Below, in pieces: positions 34,721 to 40,021 of a DNA stretch of 40,021 bases. How positions within the stretch are numbered: position 1 is the stretch's first letter; the number at the start of each line of letters is the position of its first letter. The notes under the pieces are model-generated. The model was not told the DNA's origin and made no database searches. It saw only the letters and a list, made by a program, of their open reading frames with translations. The stretch comes from Bacteroidota bacterium (GTDB lineage: Bacteria > Bacteroidota > Bacteroidia > Flavobacteriales_C > GCA-002722245): NCBI GenBank assembly GCA_026390935.1, contig JAPLEZ010000064.1, positions 1 through 40,021 on the forward strand, in the 5' to 3' direction. The translations under genes were made by a program, and so were the position numbers.

Positions 34721-35692
34721 GTGAAGAAATTCCTCATTATAAGATTCAGTTCCATTGGAGATATTGTTTTAACCTCGCCTGTGGTGCGTTGTTTGAAGAA
34801 AAAATTTCCGGATAGTGAGATTCATTTTCTCACTAAAACTGTCTTTAGTTCTATTGTAAAAGAAAATCCGCACATCAGTAAAGTATATGGAATTGAGCGT
34901 TCTCCGAAGGAAGTGATGGACGAGCTCAAAAAAGAAAATTACGATCACATCATTGATTTGCACAAAAATCTTCGATCGAAAAAAGTGATTTTTGCTTTGC
35001 ATGCAAAATCTTCTTCTTTCCCGAAACTCAACGCCGAGAAGTTTTTGATGGTGAAATTCAAGATGGACGTGCTGCCTAAAATTCACATAGTTGATCGTTA
35101 TTTCAAAGCAGTAGAAGAACTAGGCGTGTTAAACGACAAAGAAGGTTTGGATTATTTTATACCTGAAAAAGAAATTTTCCCTGAAAATTTACCCTCGGTA
35201 TACAACGTATTAGTTGTTGGAGCTGCGCATGCCACCAAAACGATGACAGAAGAGCAACTCATTCAAATAGCTAGGAGCAGCAAGCTTCCACTAGTACTGC
35301 TTGGTGGCAAAAAAGAAGCAGAACTTGGAGCACGTATCACAAAACAATGTGGAAGCAATGTGCACAACCAATGCGATAAAGGAAGTCTTCACCACTCGGC
35401 TTTGATCATTAAAAACGCTGTGACTGTAATCACTCCCGACACAGGAATGATGCATATTGCTGCAGCTTTCAAAAAGAAAATCATTAGTGTTTGGGGGAAT
35501 ACCATTCCGGAATTCGGGATGTATCCTTACTTGCCAAAGAATCCTGAGTTGTACAAAATATTTGAAGTGAAGGAACTGAGCTGCAGGCCTTGTTCAAAAA
35601 TTGGTTATAGAGAATGTCCGAAGGGACATTTTAAGTGTATAAAGGATATTGATTTGCAGGGAGTAATTGAGGAAATGAACAGAAAGAATTAA
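34721..35692 (+). CDS. glycosyltransferase family 9 (heptosyltransferase-like)
   Basis: A 323-residue GT-B enzyme of lipopolysaccharide core type. The start is GTG. The N-terminal domain has IRFSSIGDIVLTSPVVRCLKKKFPDSEIHFLT (family 9 signature) and the C-terminal domain VITPDTGMMHIAAAFKKKIISVWGNT (donor site Asp-Thr-Gly-x-x-His). A Cys-rich tail CRPCSKIGYRECPKGHFKC is also typical. It probably adds a sugar to lipid A-linked oligosaccharide; the acceptor is not readable. It converges with the response regulator gene. Confidence 0.9.
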   Translation: MKKFLIIRFSSIGDIVLTSPVVRCLKKKFPDSEIHFLTKTVFSSIVKENPHISKVYGIERSPKEVMDELKKENYDHIIDLHKNLRSKKVIFALHAKSSSFPKLNAEKFLMVKFKMDVLPKIHIVDRYFKAVEELGVLNDKEGLDYFIPEKEIFPENLPSVYNVLVVGAAHATKTMTEEQLIQIARSSKLPLVLLGGKKEAELGARITKQCGSNVHNQCDKGSLHHSALIIKNAVTVITPDTGMMHIAAAFKKKIISVWGNTIPEFGMYPYLPKNPELYKIFEVKELSCRPCSKIGYRECPKGHFKCIKDIDLQGVIEEMNRKN

Positions 35693-35726
35693 ATCCCTCT
35701 TGCCATCGCACAGAATTCCATCGCAC

Positions 35727-35748
35727 TCTCCCTTTTTTCAAAGGGAGA
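35727..35748. terminator. bidirectional hairpin between convergent genes
   Basis: Arms TCTCCCTTT (35727-35735) and AAAGGGAGA (35740-35748) pair perfectly. Outer words TGCCA and TGGCA extend the symmetry. It lies between the family 9 glycosyltransferase stop (35692) and the response regulator stop (35773) and may end both, though the T-run is weak. Confidence 0.5.
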
Positions 35749-35772
35749 AGTGGCAGAACTCATGAATTTTCA

Positions 35773-36468
35773 TTAGCCTACAGTAAGCTTAAACCCTCTT
35801 CCATGCACATTCACAATCTCAATTGTTGGATCGTCTTTTAAGTATTTTCTCAGTTTGGTAATGTACACATCCATGCTACGTGCGTTGAAATAGCTATCGT
35901 CTTTCCAGATGTGGTTTAAAGCAATTCCACGCTCCAACACCGCATTTACATTATCACTCAGCATTTTCAACAATTCCGATTCTTTGCTGGTTAACTTGCT
36001 ATCACCAGCCGGACCTTTAAGCAGTTGGTGATCGTAATCAAAATGATATTTACCAATATCGAAATGTTTTTTCTCAGTGTTTTGAACTCCTCCTGTAGAT
36101 CGGCGCAACACGGCCTGAATGCGTGCAGAAAGCTCTTCCATAGTGAAGGGCTTTGTGATATAATCATCGGCACCCGAGCGGAAACCTTCCAACTTATCTT
36201 CTTTCAGCGAACGCGCGGTTAAAAAGATGATAGGAATCTGTTTGTCGGTATTGCGAATTTCTTTGGCCAAAGTGAAGCCATCTTTAATTGGCATCATCAC
36301 GTCGAGCACGCACATGTCGTACTTATTCTGCAAAAAGGCTTTTATTCCTTTATCGCCGTCTACTTCCAAAGTAGTGTCGTAGCCTTTGGCTATCAAATAA
36401 TCTTTTAAAAGATTACCTAAGTTTTTATCGTCTTCAACCAATAAAATTTTAATTTTTTCAGTGCTCAT
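35773..36468 (-). CDS. OmpR-family response regulator
   Basis: A 231-residue two-component regulator. The receiver has KILLVEDDKNLGN (acidic pocket), the phosphate-accepting Asp56 in CVLDVMMP, ITKPFTMEEL with the conserved Lys, and SGADDYITKPF. The C-terminal winged helix starts near residue 135 (KLTSKESELLKMLSDNVNAV) and ends ITKLRKYLKDDPTIEIVNVHGRGFKL, the DNA recognition helix and wing. Its start overlaps the end of the sensor kinase gene by 11 bases, so the pair is co-transcribed and coupled. Confidence 0.95.
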   Translation of the reverse strand: MSTEKIKILLVEDDKNLGNLLKDYLIAKGYDTTLEVDGDKGIKAFLQNKYDMCVLDVMMPIKDGFTLAKEIRNTDKQIPIIFLTARSLKEDKLEGFRSGADDYITKPFTMEELSARIQAVLRRSTGGVQNTEKKHFDIGKYHFDYDHQLLKGPAGDSKLTSKESELLKMLSDNVNAVLERGIALNHIWKDDSYFNARSMDVYITKLRKYLKDDPTIEIVNVHGRGFKLTVG

Positions 36469-37933
36469 AATTTTCTTTTTTTGGGATGAATATGCTAAAT
36501 GTTGTTCCTTGATTCAATTGACTTTTAACCTGAATTTGACCGTTGTGCTGATCAATAATCGCTTTCACGTAACTTAAACCTAAGCCAAAACCTTTCACAT
36601 CGTGAAGATTCCCGGTAGGTACTCGATACAATTTTTCAAATATTTTTTTCTGGTCTTCTTTACTGATACCAATCCCATTGTCGCTAACGTAAATCGCCAT
36701 TCCGCCTTGCACGTTGCGGGTGCTAATTTGTATGCTTGGTTTTTCCTTACAATACTTGATTGCGTTATCAATTAAGTTATACAGCACATTGGTAAAATGA
36801 ATTCTGTCGACTTCTAACATTGAATCAGTGGCTGTAAAATCAGTATGAATTTCACCTTCCTTGGCATCTAACTGTACATGACTTCTATCAACCACCTGCT
36901 GAATGATCTGGTGAACATCCAGTGCAATTTTATTGAGTTTAAAATCGGGCCTGTCCCAAACTGCCGATTGTAACACATTTTCCACTAAAACGCCCAAACG
37001 TTTATTTTCTTCATTGATCACTTCCACATAATGATCGAGTCGCTCCTGGTTTTTCGGAATGTCTTTGTCCTTTAAAACTTCACAGGCCAATGATATAGTA
37101 GAAATAGGAGTTTTCAACTCATGTGTCATATTATTGATGAAGTCATTTTTCACGATAGCCAATTTCTTTTGATTGAAAATGATATTCAAACTGTACCAGA
37201 AAACAAAAATGATGGCTGCTATAAATAAAGCAGAAACCACCATCACGCCACTCATCGATTTTAATAAAAACCCTTTTTCTCTTGGGAAGTAAACACTTAA
37301 ATAACTTGGATACATGGAGAATTCACCGGGGAACATTTTAATTTTATATGGTGTGCTGAATAAATTATTGTCGATTGCCTTCTTTTCTTTTAGCAATACA
37401 CCGTGGGCCTGAGAAACCACGCCATAATAAAAATCAGTGTTGATTCCTTCGTGCAAAAATTCTTCTTCTAATAAAAGTTTGATGATTTCGGGATCTATTC
37501 TCTCCTCTACTTTCAGTTTTTGCATGTTCATCAAATCGTTGATGATATCAGTCACCATGTTCGATTTTTTTGCAAACTGATCGATCACTGCCTCTACACT
37601 TCCGGCATTAAATGTTGCAGTACTTTTATCTTGCAAACATTTTTCCACCACTTGAGATCGACTTCTTTTTATGATCGTTCCGTCACTGGTAAGGTATTCG
37701 GAAATATCGCCCTTCTTATTAACAGTAGCCGGAACATCAAAACAACAAGTGTCATTGCTTCCGTTTGCTTCAATGATGAGTGCCGACATGTCGCCAACAG
37801 CCATTCCGCTTAAACGATGATTTTTTATGTAATTGGCTGCTTCAATTTTTTCAGTTTTGTAAACCACATTAGACAAAGCCCTACCCACGTTTTCCTGAAA
37901 CTGTTGTTCTTTGATTCCCATGGCATTGTGCAC
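36458..37933 (-). CDS. sensor histidine kinase, N-terminal helix cut off by in-frame TGA
   Basis: The frame from GTG 37933 gives 491 residues: a sensor region, one membrane helix (SGVMVVSALFIAAIIFVFWYSLNII, about 228-250), then HisKA with NNMTHELKTPIS (His near 271), N-box NLIDNAIKYC, and ATPase motifs DNGIG and GFGLGLSYV. A kinase of this layout needs an N-terminal helix too. The same frame upstream reads, from a GTG at 38014, MKQQYIKTLVLIMAIALVG, then LSAIQIY, a TGA (37934-37936), and VHNAMGIK. In this family the motif is IQIYW-V-NA, so the Trp codon (TGG) appears as TGA. The whole gene is 518 residues if Trp is read. As written the sensor domain lacks its first membrane anchor. Confidence 0.85.
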   Translation of the reverse strand: MHNAMGIKEQQFQENVGRALSNVVYKTEKIEAANYIKNHRLSGMAVGDMSALIIEANGSNDTCCFDVPATVNKKGDISEYLTSDGTIIKRSRSQVVEKCLQDKSTATFNAGSVEAVIDQFAKKSNMVTDIINDLMNMQKLKVEERIDPEIIKLLLEEEFLHEGINTDFYYGVVSQAHGVLLKEKKAIDNNLFSTPYKIKMFPGEFSMYPSYLSVYFPREKGFLLKSMSGVMVVSALFIAAIIFVFWYSLNIIFNQKKLAIVKNDFINNMTHELKTPISTISLACEVLKDKDIPKNQERLDHYVEVINEENKRLGVLVENVLQSAVWDRPDFKLNKIALDVHQIIQQVVDRSHVQLDAKEGEIHTDFTATDSMLEVDRIHFTNVLYNLIDNAIKYCKEKPSIQISTRNVQGGMAIYVSDNGIGISKEDQKKIFEKLYRVPTGNLHDVKGFGLGLSYVKAIIDQHNGQIQVKSQLNQGTTFSIFIPKKENYEH

Positions 37934-38094
37934 TCAATAAATTTGGATAGCACTTAAACCAACCAGAGCGATTGCCATAATGAGAACCAATGTTTTGATG
38001 TACTGCTGTTTCACGAGTGTTGCGGTTGAGCGATAAATGTACGCTAAAAGAAACAGCCGTGAAAAAGGCTTAACAATAATTAGGAGTTGAATTT

Positions 38095-38343
38095 TTAATT
38101 CAGATATTCAACAGCAATAATGTCTTCTTTCTTGAAGACGTGCTTTAATCTTTTAATTGCTTCTAAAAGCACTGCAGGGTTCGACTGGTTGAGTTTTCTC
38201 ATTTCGCTGGAGTCGGCAAAATAATAATCCATTTTACGCTGCTTATTATTATAGATGGCCCAGATAACACCAAACATTTTCATTCCGTTTTTGAATTCGA
38301 TTCTCGGATATCTGTATTTGTAGTTTAAATTGAAATCTTCCAT
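38095..38343 (-). CDS. small protein of unknown function
   Basis: An 82-residue basic protein, MEDFNLNYKYRYPRIEFKNG and onward, with no signal peptide or membrane helix. Residues 1-45 read as beta strands (PRIEFKNGMKMFGVIWAIYN) and 50-80 as helix and strand (VLLEAIKRLKHVFKKEDIIAVEYL). The frame looks real from its composition, but I do not recognise it. It lies downstream of a repeat and upstream of no clear partner. Confidence 0.55.
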   Translation of the reverse strand: MEDFNLNYKYRYPRIEFKNGMKMFGVIWAIYNNKQRKMDYYFADSSEMRKLNQSNPAVLLEAIKRLKHVFKKEDIIAVEYLN

Positions 38344-38496
38344 AAAAGTGCATTTAAGTTGAACTACTATTGTGACAACAATTACTATGCTATAATATAC
38401 GAATGGAAGACGCGCACGTTGTGTAAAAACTACGTGTTTTTACGAACAAAAAAAGGAAGTCGGTTGATAACTCCGGGAGAAATTTCTCAGGAAATT

Positions 38497-38594
38497 AATT
38501 TCCCACAGATCCCACAGATTTTCAAAGAAGCTGCATCTGTGAACATCTGTGGAATCTGTGGGATCTGTGGGATCTGTGGGATCTGTGGGAAATT
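38497..38594. repeat. 9-bp tandem repeat array with inverted arm
   Basis: Five copies of a nine-base unit (ATCTGTGGG or ATCTGTGGA) lie at 38545-38589. Two inverted copies (CCCACAGAT) lie at 38502-38519. Arms 38497-38519 and 38572-38594 pair perfectly over 23 bp. In the plus direction it encodes CGICGICG, a shadow ORF. The stretch 38344-38595 otherwise has only a small GTAAAAAC/GTTTTTAC hairpin (38423-38443). Confidence 0.9.
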
Positions 38595-38595
38595 T

Positions 38596-38988
38596 TTATT
38601 TTTCTAAAATGCTTTTGATATCAGGGCGGAAATAATTGGGCCCTTTCAACACCTTTCCATCTTCACGATAAATAGGTTGGCCATTAGCATCCAGTTTCGA
38701 CATGTTGCTATTTTGAATTTCGTTGAATACTTCTTCAATCTTGTATTGCAAGCCGTGTTTTAAAAGAGTTCCGAATAATATATAAAGCTGATCTCCCAAT
38801 GCATCTGCAATTTCAACGATATCACCATTGTTGGCAGCTTCCAGATATTCTTCATTTTCTTCACGCAGCAAGTTGTAGCGCAGCAAAATTTCATCCTTGC
38901 TTAAATTCGTTGTAGGAGCTTCGTTGTTTTGAATTTTAAAAGCCTCATGAAAAGCTTTTACTTTATTGATATTGTCGAGTAAGGACAT
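38596..38988 (-). CDS. MazG/PRA-PH-like nucleoside triphosphate pyrophosphohydrolase
   Basis: A 130-residue all-alpha NTP pyrophosphatase. Helix 1 is VKAFHEAF, the acidic metal motif is LLREENEEYLEA (ExxE), then IVEIADALGDQLYILFGTLL (ExxD). The tail KLDANGQPIYREDGKVLKGPNYFRPDI is typical of phosphoribosyl-ATP pyrophosphohydrolase-like proteins of Bacteroidota. It hydrolyses a nucleotide triphosphate to monophosphate and pyrophosphate, perhaps cleaning damaged nucleotides. It follows the 123-residue gene with a 4-base gap. Confidence 0.88.
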   Translation of the reverse strand: MSLLDNINKVKAFHEAFKIQNNEAPTTNLSKDEILLRYNLLREENEEYLEAANNGDIVEIADALGDQLYILFGTLLKHGLQYKIEEVFNEIQNSNMSKLDANGQPIYREDGKVLKGPNYFRPDIKSILEK

Positions 38989-38992
38989 ACTT

Positions 38993-39364
38993 CTATTTTA
39001 AGGTGATATCTTTTAGCACAGCAGGAACATCTTTTAAATCGAAGAAAAAACCCTGCGCAAAACCAGCATCCCAAATTTCAATTTCGGGCAAAAGTTCAAC
39101 ATGAACCGTTTCTTCATCACCTTCTGTTTCTCGCTCCAAACAATCAATGAGCGATTTTGAAATCACAATTTCTTCTTTGAATTTACTTCCCTCAACAGTA
39201 ATTATAGTGCATTGCGGAATATCAAAAACCTCAGCGTTGCCTTCGGCATCAAACAAAGAAAGTTTAAAAATAGCTTCGTCTTTTGTTGTTATTGAATTGA
39301 CCTCTTCAGATGGATCGGAAGAGAAAGAATGTTCACCAGAATTGATCAGAATTTTTGCCTTCAT
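38993..39364 (-). CDS. conserved hypothetical protein, 123 residues
   Basis: No family recognised. The sequence is acidic and rich in beta strands (AKILINSGEHSFSS, EAIFKLSLFD, CTIITVEGSKFKEEIV, VHVELLPEIEIWDAGF). It lacks a signal peptide. It is 4 bases ahead of the MazG-like gene and shares its promoter (39379-39411), so the two form an operon. Confidence 0.6.
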   Translation of the reverse strand: MKAKILINSGEHSFSSDPSEEVNSITTKDEAIFKLSLFDAEGNAEVFDIPQCTIITVEGSKFKEEIVISKSLIDCLERETEGDEETVHVELLPEIEIWDAGFAQGFFFDLKDVPAVLKDITLK

Positions 39365-39378
39365 GCGTATATTTTTTC

Positions 39379-39411
39379 CAAAGATAAGCTAAAGAGCAAA
39401 AAAAACGGCAA
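39379..39411 (-). promoter_or_regulatory. promoter of the 123-residue and MazG-like genes
   Basis: On the minus strand TTG (39411-39409), 22 bases, then TATCTTTG (39386-39379) fits the Bacteroidota consensus. Transcription would start near 39373, a leader of about 9 bases. The TTG lies inside the terminator of the upstream secreted-protein gene. Confidence 0.45.
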
Positions 39412-39431
39412 TAAGAATTTATTGCCGTTTT
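39402..39431 (-). terminator. terminator of the second secreted-protein gene
   Basis: Perfect 13-bp stem AAAACGGCAATAA/TTATTGCCGTTTT (39402-39414 and 39419-39431), loop GAAT, followed by T-rich sequence on the minus strand. It lies 20 bases after the secreted-protein stop. Confidence 0.85.
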
Positions 39432-39450
39432 AAAATTGAGTTTAAAAAAC

Positions 39451-40021
39451 CTATTGTGCGTTCAGCACTGTGATGTATCCTGTTTGTTCGTAGGATATTT
39501 TAGAAGAATCATTGTAGCGAACTATATAATAATAAGTTCCCGATGGCACCAAAGCGCCCTGGAAAGTGGCATCCCATTTTGGAATAACATCTTTCGATTG
39601 GAACAGTTTAATTCCCCATCTGTTGTAAACCACAAAATTCACCCAAACAATATTGTCGATCACGCCCTTGTAATTGCCGTTATCAATAGGAATGAAATCT
39701 TTCAAACAGGGTGTAAAAATATCGTTAGTACCATCGCTATTTGGTGTGATCACGTCGGGAAAACACAAAGGAGTTGGTTCACAAAATTCTCCAACAAATA
39801 AGGTGTCTGAATCAATACAATTAAATTGATTGCCCACTGTTACCGATACGTTGCCAATGGCATCAATGAATGTAGTGTCAACTGTTGAGCCTGTTGACCA
39901 CAGCACTGATGAAAAGCCAGCAGGTACCGAGCCCGACCAAATTTCATGACCTGTAAAGCAAACCGTAGTATCATTCCCCAAATTCACCTGAGGAGCAGGA
40001 TTAACATTCACTTGCACTGTA
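39451..40021 (-). CDS. secreted protein with type B T9SS sorting domain, 5' end outside window
   Basis: The frame is open to the window edge, so only the last 190 residues are seen. They show a repeat-rich beta part (NPAPQVNLGNDTTVCFTGHEIWSG, LWSTGSTVDTTF), then LCFPDVITPNSDGTNDIFTP, the start of the type B sorting domain, FVVYNRWGIKLFQSKDVIPKWDATFQG, PSGTYYYIVRYND and a final GYITVLNAQ. A separate signal and N terminus lie beyond the edge. Function is surface or secreted, cargo of type IX secretion. PKD-like VNLGNDTTVC is typical of Bacteroidota adhesins. Confidence 0.93.
   Translation of the reverse strand, partial: TVQVNVNPAPQVNLGNDTTVCFTGHEIWSGSVPAGFSSVLWSTGSTVDTTFIDAIGNVSVTVGNQFNCIDSDTLFVGEFCEPTPLCFPDVITPNSDGTNDIFTPCLKDFIPIDNGNYKGVIDNIVWVNFVVYNRWGIKLFQSKDVIPKWDATFQGALVPSGTYYYIVRYNDSSKISYEQTGYITVLNAQ

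Noticed and set aside
38545-38589. CRISPR-like array
   Set aside because: The units are nine bases, directly adjacent and without spacers; no cas gene is near.
38359-38607. 82-residue plus-strand ORF ending CGICGICG
   Set aside because: It reads through the nine-base tandem repeat and has no protein-like composition.

Overview
The window is a piece of a Bacteroidota chromosome. The evidence is the 287-residue RpoD-type sigma factor, two proteins ending in the type B C-terminal sorting domain of the type IX secretion system, a TonB/ExbB/ExbD/ExbD locus, AT-rich codon use, little use of Shine-Dalgarno sequences, and two promoters matching the Bacteroidota consensus TTTG-N(17-23)-TAnnTTTG. The class cannot be fixed by reading alone. 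Most of the window is core chromosome, and most of the interest lies in the exceptions.

Layout. 1-3929: the start of an outer-membrane receptor gene cut by a stop codon, a gene-free stretch with a promoter and a perfect terminator (a possible small RNA or attenuated leader), rpoD, a leucine-rich-repeat protein, a cupin and a lipoprotein. 4036-12599: purL, a palindromic repeat pair, a glycosyltransferase, a secreted choice-of-anchor-L protein, a PAP2 phosphatase, obgE and adk. 12668-19255: purK-purE, a DUF1571-like protein with an apparent nested LysM, a polysaccharide deacetylase, the rpsF-rpsR-rplI operon, and dnaX, whose reading frame breaks at a run of ten A. 19259-24227: a membrane protein, tandem palindromes, a tRNA-dihydrouridine synthase, a CPBP protease, and three smaller genes. 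24228-26905: an accessory patch with a two-gene ATPase/RloB module between a possible tRNA remnant and an intact tRNA-Ser(GGA). 26976-32627: one long minus-strand operon, exbB-exbD-exbD-tonB-small membrane protein-PstS-like lipoprotein-TPR protein. 32874-40021: asparaginase, TatD nuclease, family 9 glycosyltransferase, a two-component pair, two small unknown proteins, a MazG-like pyrophosphohydrolase, and the 3' end of a second secreted protein.

The main results are four. (1) dnaX: frame 0 gives a 374-residue gamma-like protein, and a -1 shift on the A10 run gives a 571-residue tau-like protein. This fits programmed frameshifting or transcriptional slippage. (2) The ATPase/RloB pair is a candidate antiphage module next to a tRNA. 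(3) The stretch at 385-595 has a strong promoter and strong terminator but no ORF. (4) Three genes carry an in-frame stop with protein-like coding on both sides (8-10, 23664-23666, 37934-37936). Several families of short intergenic repeats are also present, some of which supply the last codons or the stop of neighbouring genes.

All calls come from reading the sequence and translations. No database search was run, so family names rest on recognised motifs.
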